This document shows positions 10,701 through 19,767 of a stretch of 64,000 nt of DNA, piece after piece (positions within the stretch are counted from its first letter, which is position 1; each line of letters begins with the position of its first letter). The position numbers and the translations under genes are program-made. The notes under the pieces were generated by a model. The model worked only from the letters and a program-made list of their open reading frames with translations. It was not told the DNA's origin and searched no databases. The DNA comes from an uncultured Bacteroidales bacterium. Lineage in GTDB: Bacteria > Bacteroidota > Bacteroidia > Bacteroidales > Bacteroidaceae. The stretch is taken from assembly GCA_902774335.1 (NCBI GenBank), contig CACYHW010000007.1, positions 17,012 to 81,011 on the forward strand. The letters are read 5' to 3'.

Positions 10701-13700
10701 CCTGTCGAGGGTGCCAACTTCTATGTTGACGGTACCATCTGCGCCAAGGACGGTGAGGTTATTGAAACCAATGAGAAGGGTGAGTTTACCATCAGCGTAC
10801 CCATAGGCGACCATTTCATTCAGGTTAAGAAGAACGGTCATGTGTTTGCATCGGCCGGACGTTATCCCGCCGATCCTTCCAACATCGGCCAGAAGATAAC
10901 CTTCAATCAGAAGATAGATAACCTGGAGTTCATAGATGAGACTCTTGTCAACTTTACCGGCCGTGTGGCAGGTGGTTCAAAGGAGGGTGACATGACAGTA
11001 GGATTCGGACTGAGTACAAACAATATCGGTGTTACCGAACTGGTGCTCTCGCCGTTGAATACAACATACCGTCTCAATGTGGTCAAGAATGTTACAGAGA
11101 CCACATACAGCTATGACAACAACGGGCAGAACGTAGCGGTAAGCTCTGACTCCAAGCGTATCAACAGCAAGTCATGGCGTACCGGCGGTGTAACCAAGAT
11201 TGATTGCCAGAAGATAGTTATCCGTACAGACTCCGCAACCGGTGAGTTCTCGGCTAAGTTGCCTCCTCTGGAGTACAAGATTGAGAGCATGAAGGTTGTA
11301 AAGACCGGATTGGCAGTAGGAGAGTCTCAGACCATTGACCTGACCAATCCTTTGCTTACCTATACCGATACCCTGTATAACAAGGATGGCTCTTATGAAC
11401 TTTATGAATATAACACCATGCTGAATCAGGTCTATCATTCGGATCCTGTATTCAATGTGGTGGAGCAGGGACATACTGACGGCGCTTTCGGTCTCAAGAG
11501 CTATACTGTTGAGGACGAGGAGGGCAAGATCGTGATCAATGACCTGTACAGGATTGAGAACGGTGTTCCCGTTTACAAATATCATGGTGCCATCTACGAG
11601 AAGGACGAGCATTACTATTATGACATTGAGGCATATGAGGAGTATGTAAACAGTGACGGTGATACACCTGTTCTGGATCATGTTCCACTGGGTGACCTGG
11701 TGGTTACCATTGACAATGCCCTGTCCGACAAGCAGCCCGTCTATATTGAGGACGGTGTCGTTAACGGCCAGAACGTGACCGCAGGTCAGGTGGCCGAGTT
11801 GGAGAGCAACCAGCTCAAGTTGGACAGCCTGGGTAAGGCTACATATCACTGGGTGGGCGGTTTCCCGAATATCTCCGAGCCATACACGCGTACCATTAAT
11901 ATATCGTACGATATAGAGGGTCGTCCCTATACATGGAGCGGCAACGGTATGGAGGGCGTGATACTGGGTTCTCTGCCTACAGGCAATAACTTTGTGACCT
12001 CAGGTCCCGATATGCTTGACATGATCCTGCGTGACCCACCCGGATCAAAGTCAACTGCACAGTGGACCAAGGGTTCTGTCACCACACGCTCAACCTCAAA
12101 CCTGGGAACATGGAACAACGATACCCATGTAACCACCACATCCAAACTGGGAGTTGACGCAAGTAACATTTCCGGTGCACTGCCCGGTGTGGCCAAGGTC
12201 AATAACATTGAGGCCAAATCAGATCTGGAGGTTGGTGTATTGATCAATGTGCAGGGTGAGGCAGGTGATACCTGGAGCCGTACCGTAGAGACCACCAAGA
12301 CCATCAGCACGAGCGATGCCATGGAGTATGTGGGTGCTCAGGGTGACATATTCATCGGTACTGCTACCAACATCATATTCGGAAAGTCGCGCAATATAGG
12401 TTTCCGTCGCGTAGGCAAGTCCCAGGAGGCCGAACTGAACCTTAAGGATGTAATTTCCACCGGCCTTCAGTTCAGCACAGAGTTCAGCTACACTCAGAAC
12501 TATATTGAGAATGTGCTTATACCTAATCTCAAGTCTCTGCGTAACGGACTGCTCCAGACCGTATCATCGACAGAGGGTCGTGTAAACAAAGGCAAATCTC
12601 CTATATACCTGACAACACTTGAGCCCGGAGACAAAGGTTTTGGTGAGCCCAACACCAATGTCACGGACAAGGATGGAAAGGTTATCCCCAGTTCGGATGG
12701 TCCCTCATATACATGGCTCCTTCCTGAAGGAGCCGATGAGGATGATTTCATGGACAGTGTGATGTGGTATAACAACCAGATCGACACATGGAAACGTCAT
12801 CTGGCTTTCAATGAGATGGAGAAGGCCAGAGCTTATGAACTGCGTGAGGAGAAGGACAGTGTTCAGTACCAGAACTACTCGTTTGATTCCGGATCGTCAA
12901 TCACCATGAGCACTGACTCATCGGAGGTTAACGGAAGCAAATACTCCATTCAGGTAGCCGTAGGCGTACATCTGAACCGTACATGGGGTATAGAGATTTC
13001 AAAGACCGGTGTCATATTTGACGTAGGTACCGAGACCAGTGCAGGTTACCACCGTGAGGAGGAGAGTAGCCATGAGGACAAGGTATCATTCAGCTATACT
13101 CTTGCCGAGGAGGGTGATGATGACGCTCTGACTGTCGATGTATACAGGTACGGCGCATTCAGCCCCATCTTCCGTACCCGCGGCGGTCAGACATCGGCCC
13201 CGTATGAGGGTAAGGTTAAAACCAAGTATTACGAGGAAGGTACCGTGATCATGGATGCCACCATGCAGATTGAGGTGCCGCAGATTGGTGTTGATGTCAA
13301 TACCGTAACCGATATACCTTCAGGTGGAACGGCAAACTACACTCTCAGGTTGAGCAACGCTTCCCAGATTGACGAGGATGTCTACTACCGTCTGCTGGTA
13401 AATGACGAGAGCAATCCCGACGGAGCCAACCTGCTGATAGACGGCAAACCTATCACAGATAGCCGTATCATCAAGGTTCCTGCCGGTACAACCGTAAACA
13501 AGGCTCTTCAGCTCAAGCAGACCAATACAAGCATACTTGATTATGAGGGTATTGAGATTGTACTTGCATCACAGAGCCAATTTGATCCCACCAGCACATG
13601 GGCTGTAATTGCCGATACTGTAAAGGTCAATGCTTACTTTGTTCCGTCATCGTCGCCGGTAGACCTGACATTGTCAAATACGCTCATCAATACCAATACC

Positions 13701-16700
13701 AGCACTGATCTGGATCTGACATTCTCCGGATTCGACCGCAACTACCGCGGACTGAAGGCCTTCCGTCTTCAGTACAGGAAACAGGGTGCTACCGACTGGA
13801 CGCTGCTGCATGAGTATGTGCTTGACAAGAACCAGGTGGGCGGCAGCAGCAACAGGGAGGTGCTTCCCGATAAGGGCGGCAGCGTGACCTACACACTCCC
13901 CATGAAGTCGTACACCGACGGTAAGTACCTGTTCCGCGTACTCTCGGTAAGCACATACGGAACCAGCGAGGTTTACCGTTCAAGCCAGGAGATAGCACTC
14001 GTCAAGGATATGGTTCGTCCCACACCGTTAGGACAGCCTGAACCGGCCGACGGCGTGCTGGAGATAGGCGAGGACCTGAGCATAACCTTTAACGAACCCT
14101 TCCTTAAGGGCGATCTGACTCAGGAGGCCAACTTCAAGATCACCGGTGTGCTGAACGGCGCAACCATCGATCACGAGACCGCGCTCTCAATGCAGGACAA
14201 TGAGTCCGCAGCCCGTACCCAGGACAATATCTCATTGGCCGATAAGTCATTCTCGATCGATGCATGGGTCAATGTCGCCAGTGCAGGAACCATCCTGAGT
14301 CACGGAACAGGCATTAACAAACTCACCGTGGCAGTCGATGACGCAGGCTATCTGATTGTAACCGTCGGCCGCGACACGCTCACGTCGTCCAAGACCATGC
14401 CTATGAACAAGTGGGCGTTCCTGACCATGAGCTATCAGAAGGTCGATGACGGTGGCAGCCTGTCGGCAACTGTTGCATCGGATGCCGATATCGTCAACCT
14501 GATTACAGGCGAGGATGTGGCCGCATATAACGGCAACGGACCTATAGTGATAGGTAAGCAGATAAGCGGTGCCATCCACGAGCTGCTCCTGTGGGACGAG
14601 GCTCACGATATGAGCACAGCTCTGCTGAACCGCTCCAGGAGCAAGAACCCGTCAACCCGTCACCTGATAGGTTACTGGAAGATGAACGAAGGCTCAGGCA
14701 AGTCCATACGTGACTATGCCCGCAACCGTCATATGTTCATGGACGGCGAGACCTGGCATCTGGAGAATGTCAACAAGGCAATCAGTCTGGACGGTCAGAG
14801 CTACCTCAAGCTGCTGGCATCAGATTCACCTTATACCACAGCCGATGACTACGCCATCGAGTTCTGGATGCGCGCAGGCGCCCAGGAGGCCGATGCACAA
14901 CTCATCCAGGCCGGTTCCGTAAGCCTGTGGCTCAACGCCGCAGGACAGCTCAAGCTGAGCAACGGCAACTACAGTGACATTTCGGCCGCTCCTGTGACTT
15001 ACGATGCAGGCCGTCTGTCACTCACCGACAACGTATGGCATCACATCGCCCTGAATGTATTGCGTCAGGGTGCTGCCGCAGTCTATGTGGACGGTCAGCG
15101 CACCTTTACCACCAGCTCAGTCAATGTAGGCTATATTGCAACCGATTACATCTTTGTAGGTGCACGCCGTTCTGTAGTCAAGGGCTCACTGATCGAGATG
15201 GGACACATGTTCAAGGGTCAGATTGACGAAGTCCGTGTATGGGATGCCACACTGGATGCCAATCGTCTGCTCTCTAACCGCAAACTGCGTCTGACAGGCA
15301 CCGAGGACGGACTGGTATACTACTATCCGTTCGAAACAAAGATGCTGGATCAGTACAACCAGGTTGTCACCGCAGGTACGGCAGCCGGTCTTACTGACAC
15401 CCTGCATGTGGCACAGCAGTGGAGCGCCGGTAACCTGAGCGATCTCACATACACCGATCAGGCTCCCGCACTGATGGCCAAGCCTACCGAGACCAACGTA
15501 AGCTTCACTTATGTGGCATCGGACACCAAGGTGGTCATCACTATCAACGAAGATCCCGCCAGCATAGAGGGAACCACCCTGAACCTGGTTGTGCGTGACG
15601 TATCCGACGAGAACGGCAACTACTCGCTGCCCGCACTCTGGTCGGCATTCGTCCACCGGAACGAGTTGGAGTGGCAGGAGGACCAGATCTCTGTTGTCCA
15701 GAACGTCACCGGATCAACTTCGGTAAGTGCAACCATAGTCAACAAGGGCGGATCGGCCCAGATGTGGGAACTGTCAGGTATGCCTGAGTGGCTTACCGCA
15801 AGTGCCGACTACGGAACACTCAACCCGCTGGGTCAGAGCCGCATCACCTTCACGGTTGATGAGTCCACACCAATAGGCAACTATGTGGAGACCGTTTATC
15901 TTAAGGGCAACAACGGTATTGAGACTCCGCTCACACTCAACATCAGTGTGACAGGTAATGTTCCTGACTGGAGCGTCAACCCCAGCGACTATGAGACCTC
16001 CATGAATGTGATAGGCAGCCTGAGCATACTGGGCGTACCCAGCTTTGATGAGAACGATATCGTGGCCGCCTTTGTGGGCGACGAGTGCCGCGGTATAGCA
16101 CATCCGGAGTACAACCAGCGATATGACAGCTACTTCGTTACAATGGATATCTATGGCGGCAAGAGCCGTAACGGAAACGGTCCCGATACAGTAACCTTCC
16201 GTGCCTACGATGCCTCTACCGGCAACCTCTATCCCGTTGTCGACATCAACGGCGATGCCAAGGGTATAGCCTTTGCCGCCCTCAGCCTGACGGGTAAGTA
16301 TGACAACCCCGTGGCTATGGAGACCGAGGACCTTATAGAACAGACCCTTGAGTTCAATGCCGGCTGGAACTGGATATCACTCTATGTGGATACCGATAAC
16401 AGAACCGTACCTGAGCTCTTTGCTCCCATAGCCGGTTCAATTTTGTCCGTCAAGTCGCACAACGCCTTCCTGGCATTGGACGAGGATCTGTGGGGCGGTA
16501 ATCTGACCGGCGCTCTGACAAGCACTCAGATGTATGCCGTCGAGGTCAGGGAGAACTGCAGCCTGCGCATTATCGGCAAGCGCATTGAACCTTCGGCCAA
16601 CAGAATCACCGTGGTGAAAGGCTGGAACTGGATAGGTTACTACGGCCGTCAGGTATCATCCGTTACAGATGCCTTTGCCGGACTGTCACCCGTAAACGGT

Positions 16701-17363
16701 GATATTGTCAAGGCACAGCGCGGTATCAGCTACTACGACGTATACGAGTGGATAGGCAGCCTGCGCACAATGGTGCCCGGAGTCGGATACCAGTTCATGA
16801 GCGAGGTTAGTGCCAACCGTACCTTCAGCTATCCGGCCAAGAGCCTCAACCAGTATGCTCCTGCGCGCGGTACCCTGGGTACTGTGAACCCCGGCACTAC
16901 GCAGACCGGAAGTTTCCAGGTGGCCGATTACCATAACTATCCCGACAACGCCATCATGACCGCCCAGCTTGTGGTCAAGGGTTCCCCCGTACAGTACACG
17001 GGAGTCGAGGTGGGCGTATTCGTGAACGACGAGTGCCGCAGTGCAGGCGTAACCGACCAGAACGGTATGGTATACCTGACAATTCCCGGCGACGAGAGCG
17101 CACCGATGAGCCTCAAGATAGCGTACGAAGGCAAGATAGTCGATGTTCCTATGTCTCTTACCTACCAGAGCAACGCTACATACGGTAAGCCCAAACATCC
17201 GCTTACCATTGAGTTGACATTCCTGACAGGTATAGGCACGGTGTCAGATACAGAACGCACAGAGTCTGTATATGACATTATGGGACGTGAGTTCGATGCG
17301 GATTCACAGGTCATCAATCCGGGTCTGTATATCATCGACGGCCGGAAAAAGGCGATAAAATAA
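7743..17363 (+). CDS. Giant secreted multidomain LamG protein with T9SS-like sorting tail
   Basis: 3206 residues from the ATG at 7743; an in-frame TTG at 7707 is a worse start because it precedes the signal peptide (MGNSLYKIKQSLLSVLSLAMFLLTGG is split over start and core). Visible parts: fibronectin-like repeats (~340-640), a LamG/ConA-like domain (~670-880, YEGYLDEFRLFTK), a carboxypeptidase-regulatory-like domain (~900-1080), a long unique core with FRTRGGQTSAPYEG, two further LamG domains (~2130-2540, GQIDEVRVWDA), a BACON-like domain (~2650-2740), two FVGDECRG/FVNDECRS repeats and a C-terminal tail VYDIMGREF...GLYIIDGRK. The tail resembles type A T9SS sorting signals, implying surface attachment. 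It is a full-length paralogue of the protein at 32211-41516. Ligand and function are unknown; adhesion or glycan binding is only a guess from LamG. Confidence 0.85.
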   Translation: MGNSLYKIKQSLLSVLSLAMFLLTGGGNAAAESKFSESSLTKVIGGPSLKDPYIRVRLMIYDKDGWDAFFTHACAEGNNKGPAVYVDGHYICSPDKELAWPGGDGDAGGTGNPSDLDAARPNDGWWGNEYSRTINGVTYTVKFWNPALNQDSWYHVDMFVFISKMQVGSAHSVKVKGKWRINTSLGKYSYLDWQQVEFSTTAKDSRFKFNPLGSFNVGSPSAVMSKYGKMKISGNLPSGYGTVTVGTYKGANSSNLGWTDNLTSYGEYKNDQSTFSNLELGFEDRSDYYNTVSKYVEYRVTERMSFGGATMPEVSLYQWYVVSVPGYIRAKNNDNLKHSTVSPWKKEVKLEWETEGSGNDNGTWSVYCYPAGQSASAKLVASNIEGSKREALVTIPEFDKEYTYDICFIPVDGEKRSELTRSVNHTMTREWSFSNFKAEPKDAKIHLSWSHTVIGDASGNKPYSLILQRSDDNRASWKDVKSFSITSANTNDGVFDDSEDMVSNHLYYYRLKINLLDTDIYSNEVSARLGGSEITEFTATRGSYSNMVKLQWKVKQVGTNVTNFSIQRRPMGSTDEKAWADIYNTSGTASVYSYDDVTATPGSFNEYKVLVWSKDGNEDIYGAFATTDGFSLATGTLSGNITYGTGTAVDNVKVTLKRQDVDGEISSGMRSVKFSGAGSGMKYECDSTTIAQLLGGDFSVQMYLYPDSAVMKTDGTRYLVFDVVNLFTVSLHYDRANKSYKLGTYVSDVTTSSLSIPANRWSHITCVRDSHEKTVTFYVADGDSLLSEVADSGHDLQWDKAFPKNGTYADCMAIGNSGSFDFGDYYEGYLDEFRLFTKVLTKKDILNNYNHPLAGNELGLAIYYPFDEGLASQTLAYDFSKTNGVSNGRHAKAKVAAVGSKYVPNEEQLSLMAYTDSLGYYVVRGIPFSDEGTSYSVVPTLGIHEFSPSSRSRFISMNSLINSGIDFEDISSFPVSGKVFYAGTDYPVEGANFYVDGTICAKDGEVIETNEKGEFTISVPIGDHFIQVKKNGHVFASAGRYPADPSNIGQKITFNQKIDNLEFIDETLVNFTGRVAGGSKEGDMTVGFGLSTNNIGVTELVLSPLNTTYRLNVVKNVTETTYSYDNNGQNVAVSSDSKRINSKSWRTGGVTKIDCQKIVIRTDSATGEFSAKLPPLEYKIESMKVVKTGLAVGESQTIDLTNPLLTYTDTLYNKDGSYELYEYNTMLNQVYHSDPVFNVVEQGHTDGAFGLKSYTVEDEEGKIVINDLYRIENGVPVYKYHGAIYEKDEHYYYDIEAYEEYVNSDGDTPVLDHVPLGDLVVTIDNALSDKQPVYIEDGVVNGQNVTAGQVAELESNQLKLDSLGKATYHWVGGFPNISEPYTRTINISYDIEGRPYTWSGNGMEGVILGSLPTGNNFVTSGPDMLDMILRDPPGSKSTAQWTKGSVTTRSTSNLGTWNNDTHVTTTSKLGVDASNISGALPGVAKVNNIEAKSDLEVGVLINVQGEAGDTWSRTVETTKTISTSDAMEYVGAQGDIFIGTATNIIFGKSRNIGFRRVGKSQEAELNLKDVISTGLQFSTEFSYTQNYIENVLIPNLKSLRNGLLQTVSSTEGRVNKGKSPIYLTTLEPGDKGFGEPNTNVTDKDGKVIPSSDGPSYTWLLPEGADEDDFMDSVMWYNNQIDTWKRHLAFNEMEKARAYELREEKDSVQYQNYSFDSGSSITMSTDSSEVNGSKYSIQVAVGVHLNRTWGIEISKTGVIFDVGTETSAGYHREEESSHEDKVSFSYTLAEEGDDDALTVDVYRYGAFSPIFRTRGGQTSAPYEGKVKTKYYEEGTVIMDATMQIEVPQIGVDVNTVTDIPSGGTANYTLRLSNASQIDEDVYYRLLVNDESNPDGANLLIDGKPITDSRIIKVPAGTTVNKALQLKQTNTSILDYEGIEIVLASQSQFDPTSTWAVIADTVKVNAYFVPSSSPVDLTLSNTLINTNTSTDLDLTFSGFDRNYRGLKAFRLQYRKQGATDWTLLHEYVLDKNQVGGSSNREVLPDKGGSVTYTLPMKSYTDGKYLFRVLSVSTYGTSEVYRSSQEIALVKDMVRPTPLGQPEPADGVLEIGEDLSITFNEPFLKGDLTQEANFKITGVLNGATIDHETALSMQDNESAARTQDNISLADKSFSIDAWVNVASAGTILSHGTGINKLTVAVDDAGYLIVTVGRDTLTSSKTMPMNKWAFLTMSYQKVDDGGSLSATVASDADIVNLITGEDVAAYNGNGPIVIGKQISGAIHELLLWDEAHDMSTALLNRSRSKNPSTRHLIGYWKMNEGSGKSIRDYARNRHMFMDGETWHLENVNKAISLDGQSYLKLLASDSPYTTADDYAIEFWMRAGAQEADAQLIQAGSVSLWLNAAGQLKLSNGNYSDISAAPVTYDAGRLSLTDNVWHHIALNVLRQGAAAVYVDGQRTFTTSSVNVGYIATDYIFVGARRSVVKGSLIEMGHMFKGQIDEVRVWDATLDANRLLSNRKLRLTGTEDGLVYYYPFETKMLDQYNQVVTAGTAAGLTDTLHVAQQWSAGNLSDLTYTDQAPALMAKPTETNVSFTYVASDTKVVITINEDPASIEGTTLNLVVRDVSDENGNYSLPALWSAFVHRNELEWQEDQISVVQNVTGSTSVSATIVNKGGSAQMWELSGMPEWLTASADYGTLNPLGQSRITFTVDESTPIGNYVETVYLKGNNGIETPLTLNISVTGNVPDWSVNPSDYETSMNVIGSLSILGVPSFDENDIVAAFVGDECRGIAHPEYNQRYDSYFVTMDIYGGKSRNGNGPDTVTFRAYDASTGNLYPVVDINGDAKGIAFAALSLTGKYDNPVAMETEDLIEQTLEFNAGWNWISLYVDTDNRTVPELFAPIAGSILSVKSHNAFLALDEDLWGGNLTGALTSTQMYAVEVRENCSLRIIGKRIEPSANRITVVKGWNWIGYYGRQVSSVTDAFAGLSPVNGDIVKAQRGISYYDVYEWIGSLRTMVPGVGYQFMSEVSANRTFSYPAKSLNQYAPARGTLGTVNPGTTQTGSFQVADYHNYPDNAIMTAQLVVKGSPVQYTGVEVGVFVNDECRSAGVTDQNGMVYLTIPGDESAPMSLKIAYEGKIVDVPMSLTYQSNATYGKPKHPLTIELTFLTGIGTVSDTERTESVYDIMGREFDADSQVINPGLYIIDGRKKAIK

Positions 17364-17383
17364 AGGACTGACATAGTTTTTTG

Positions 17384-17424
17384 ACCGGGAGAGTGGGATA
17401 GAGCCTTCTCTCCCGGTTTTTTTT
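17384..17424 (+). terminator. Terminator of the giant LamG gene
   Basis: ACCGGGAGAG (17384-17393) pairs perfectly with CTCTCCCGGT (17408-17417), followed by a run of eight T. It lies 20 nt after the stop codon. The rest of the gap to 17600 is AT-rich with no ORF or structure that I can support. Confidence 0.9.
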
Positions 17425-17606
17425 GTCACCTGTGGGCGCTGAGTCAATAAACTGACTAAAAATGTGTAAGTTATATGGCTTGCGTGTATTTGTCAAATAG
17501 TCAGAAATATTTACATATATATGTCTTTTAGTTAGCAAAACAATAAAAAATAGATAAAAATGATATTTTTTTATCGTTTTTGAGAACAACCAATGAAAAT
17601 AGTGCT

Positions 17607-17614
17607 TAACTTTG
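17607..17614 (+). promoter_or_regulatory. Promoter -7 element of the glnB-amtB leader
   Basis: TAACTTTG matches TAnnTTTG. The nearest TTTG (17579-17582) is 24 nt upstream, longer than the usual 19-21, so this promoter may need an activator. The predicted start near 17621 is about 25 nt before the leader ATG. Confidence 0.6.
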
Positions 17615-17645
17615 CAGCGTAAATCAGAACAAAGGATAACAGTTT

Positions 17646-17768
17646 ATGTTTATCGGATTCAAAAATATAACCGCTGTTCAGCTGAATAATAATCAGCAGC
17701 AGAATAATCAGAACCAGAATAATAATCAGGTTCCGATGGTTATACCTTTTGACCGGTCAGGTATGTAA
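17646..17768 (+). CDS. Asn/Gln-run leader peptide upstream of glnB-amtB
   Basis: 40 codons. Residues 14-28 are fifteen consecutive Asn or Gln residues (NNNQQQNNQNQNNNQ), then VPMVIPFDRSGM and the stop. All Gln codons in the run are CAG. The 3' part of the ORF contains GACCGGTC (17751-17758), which can pair over all 8 nt, two of them G-U, with the 5' arm of the terminator at 17795-17802. The pairing segment starts 21 nt after the last Gln codon and ends 7 nt before the stop codon. A ribosome stalled in the N/Q run would leave it free; one at the stop would mask it. This is the expected arrangement for attenuation by low Gln-tRNA or Asn-tRNA. Confidence 0.78.
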   Translation: MFIGFKNITAVQLNNNQQQNNQNQNNNQVPMVIPFDRSGM

Positions 17769-17794
17769 CTGTTGTATTAGAGATAAAATTAAAA

Positions 17795-17823
17795 GGCTGG
17801 TCTTTTTAGACCGGCCTTTTTTT
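17795..17823 (+). terminator. Attenuator terminator before glnB
   Basis: GGCTGGTC (17795-17802) pairs with GACCGGCC (17809-17816), one U-G pair, loop of 6, followed by seven T (17817-17823). It separates the leader ORF from the glnB ATG at 17882. The competing upstream partner is 17751-17758. Confidence 0.88.
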
Positions 17824-17881
17824 GTTTAACCCCGATGGATCCAACAAAACAATAATTATCAAACCCCAAAACACTTTAATT

Positions 17882-18229
17882 ATGAAAAAGATTGAAGCCA
17901 TTATCCGAAAGACAAAGTTCGAGGATGTCAAAGAGGCTCTGTTTGAGGCCGACATCAACTGGTTCTCGTATGCCGAGGTTCATGCCATCGGACAGGACCG
18001 TCAGGACAGAATCTATCGTGGTGTGATGTACAGTACCGATATCATATCACGCATTGAAATCACAATCATCTGCCGCGACCAGTTTGTTGAGCCCGCTATA
18101 AATGCTATCATGGGAGCAGCAAGGACAGGCGAGGTTGGCGACGGCCGCATATTTGTGAGCCCGGTCGACGATACCTGGTCCATCCGTACCGGAGAACACG
18201 GTGATGTAGTGTTGGCAGACAGAAAGTAA
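17882..18229 (+). CDS. glnB: Nitrogen regulatory protein P-II
   Basis: 115 residues from the ATG at 17882; an in-frame upstream TTG (17822) lies inside the terminator and is rejected. The P-II fold is clear: MKKIEAIIRKTKFEDVKEAL, IYRGVMYSTD in the T-loop and the signature TGEVGDGRIFVSPVDDTWSIRTGE. Tyr50 aligns with the uridylylated Tyr51 of E. coli GlnB, but the T-loop before it is about one residue shorter (GQDRQDRIY). P-II proteins sense 2-oxoglutarate, ATP and ADP and, next to amtB, usually gate the transporter (GlnK role). It is 22 nt upstream of amtB. Whether Tyr50 is modified is unknown; no uridylyltransferase gene is in the window. Confidence 0.95.
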   Translation: MKKIEAIIRKTKFEDVKEALFEADINWFSYAEVHAIGQDRQDRIYRGVMYSTDIISRIEITIICRDQFVEPAINAIMGAARTGEVGDGRIFVSPVDDTWSIRTGEHGDVVLADRK

Positions 18230-18251
18230 AACCATTTAAAGATTGAAGATT

Positions 18252-19529
18252 ATGTTTTTAGATATAGTTGAAGGCGTAAGCGCAGTCGAGGAAAGTGTAA
18301 GCGCAGTAGCCGAGAGTGGTATCAGCGGACTGGATACAGTCTGGGTCTTGATAGCAGCAATGCTGGTATTCTTTATGCAGCCCGGTTTCGCCCTGGTTGA
18401 GGCGGGCTTCACCCGTTCCAAGAACACGGCCAACATCCTGATGAAGAACTTTGTTGACTTCATGGTGGGATCGTTGCTGTTCTGGATGATAGGTTTCGGC
18501 CTCATGCACGGAGTAAACAACGGATTCATAGGTGGTCTTCACCTTTTTGATTGGTCATTCATAGGCGACTCAAACGTTCCTGCTGAGTGCACCCTGATCT
18601 TCCAAACCGTATTCTGCGCCACTGCCGCTACCATAGTATCAGGCGGTATGGCCGAGAGAACCAAGTTCTCCATGTACGTACTCATTTCGATCATCATCTC
18701 TGTACTTATCTATCCCATCGAGGGGCACTGGACCTGGGGCGGTGGCTGGCTCTCAGAGCTTGGTTTCCATGATTTTGCAGGTTCAACCGTTGTTCACTCT
18801 TGCGGTGGTGTGATTGCTCTTGCAGGTGCTATGGTACTCGGTCCCCGTATCGGTAAGTATTCAAAGACCGGTGAGTCACGCGCTATCCCCGGTCACAACC
18901 TGACCTTCGGTGCTCTGGGCGTATTCCTGCTCTGGTTCGGTTGGTTCGGTTTCAACCCCGGTTCACAGCTGGCAGCCGAAGGTGCTGAAAACGCAATCGC
19001 TATCTCACACGTAATGTGCACAACCAACATGGCTGCTGCTACCGGCGGTCTTGCAGTACTCTTCCTTACATGGCTTGTATACGGCAAACCTTCACTCTCA
19101 CTGGTATGCAACGGCATCCTGGCAGGTCTGGTAGGTATCACAGCCGGTTGCGACCTTGTATCAATAGGCGGTTCTGCTATCATCGGCGCAGTTTGCGGTG
19201 TTGCAATGGTTGGTTCTGTTGCCCTGATCGACAAGATCTGCAAGATCGATGATCCCGTAGGTGCTGTTTCTGTTCACGGAGTCTGCGGTATCCTTGGTAC
19301 TCTCATGACCGGTATGTTCGCTGTTGACGGTGGCCTGTTCTACGGTGGTGGCTGGCACTTCCTGGGTGTTGAGGCCCTTGGTTCACTGGTAACATGCGCA
19401 TGGTCATTCGGCCTTGGTCTGCTCACATTCGTAATCCTTAAGAAGGTTCACGGTATCCGTGTTGAGCCTAGAGTTGAGGAGGAGGGTCTGGATATATATG
19501 AGCATGGTGAGACTGCTTACAACGTTTAA
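18252..19529 (+). CDS. amtB: Ammonium transporter
   Basis: 425 residues from the ATG at 18252; the TTG 9 nt earlier is less likely. It is a polytopic membrane protein of the Amt/MEP/Rh family with about 11 helices. The conserved pore features are present: twin His H182 (VVHSCGG) and H342 (VSVHGVCG), the gate region FQTVFCATAATIVSGGMAERTKF (split phenylalanine motif) and AFALVEAGFTRSKN-like N-terminal segment (PGFALVEAGF). It conducts ammonium inward across the inner membrane when external ammonium is scarce. It is cotranscribed with glnB under the Asn/Gln-rich leader. An AATTGA repeat begins in its stop codon. Confidence 0.96.
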   Translation: MFLDIVEGVSAVEESVSAVAESGISGLDTVWVLIAAMLVFFMQPGFALVEAGFTRSKNTANILMKNFVDFMVGSLLFWMIGFGLMHGVNNGFIGGLHLFDWSFIGDSNVPAECTLIFQTVFCATAATIVSGGMAERTKFSMYVLISIIISVLIYPIEGHWTWGGGWLSELGFHDFAGSTVVHSCGGVIALAGAMVLGPRIGKYSKTGESRAIPGHNLTFGALGVFLLWFGWFGFNPGSQLAAEGAENAIAISHVMCTTNMAAATGGLAVLFLTWLVYGKPSLSLVCNGILAGLVGITAGCDLVSIGGSAIIGAVCGVAMVGSVALIDKICKIDDPVGAVSVHGVCGILGTLMTGMFAVDGGLFYGGGWHFLGVEALGSLVTCAWSFGLGLLTFVILKKVHGIRVEPRVEEEGLDIYEHGETAYNV

Positions 19530-19582
19530 TTGAGAATTGAAAATTGAAAAATGAGAATTGACAATTGAGAATTGAAAATTGA
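19528..19582. repeat. AATTGAGAATTGA-type repeat after amtB
   Basis: Seven or so degenerate heptamers (AATTGAG, AATTGAA, AATTGAC) run from the amtB stop codon. The unit is the same as at 1230-1271 and 63153-63185. The following stretch to 19767 shows a short CCGGTTTTCCGG dyad near 19678 and an AT-rich leader, with no further gene. Confidence 0.75.
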
Positions 19583-19767
19583 ATGTTAGAGAATCGGGGA
19601 TTGGGGGACTCGGAGTCATGTTTTTGATTCGTAACTGCCTCTTTACTGTGATACTCGCTCAGGGTAAGTTTTGATTCCGGTTTTCCGGTTCCTGATTCTC
19701 TTTTATTTATTCATTGAAAAACCAATATTATACCATTTAACTATTTAACCATTAAACATTTACAACT

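Noticed and set aside
19584-19767. A small gene or regulatory RNA between amtB and the porin
   Set aside because: Only 14-codon frames and a weak CCGG dyad are present; nothing supports a gene.
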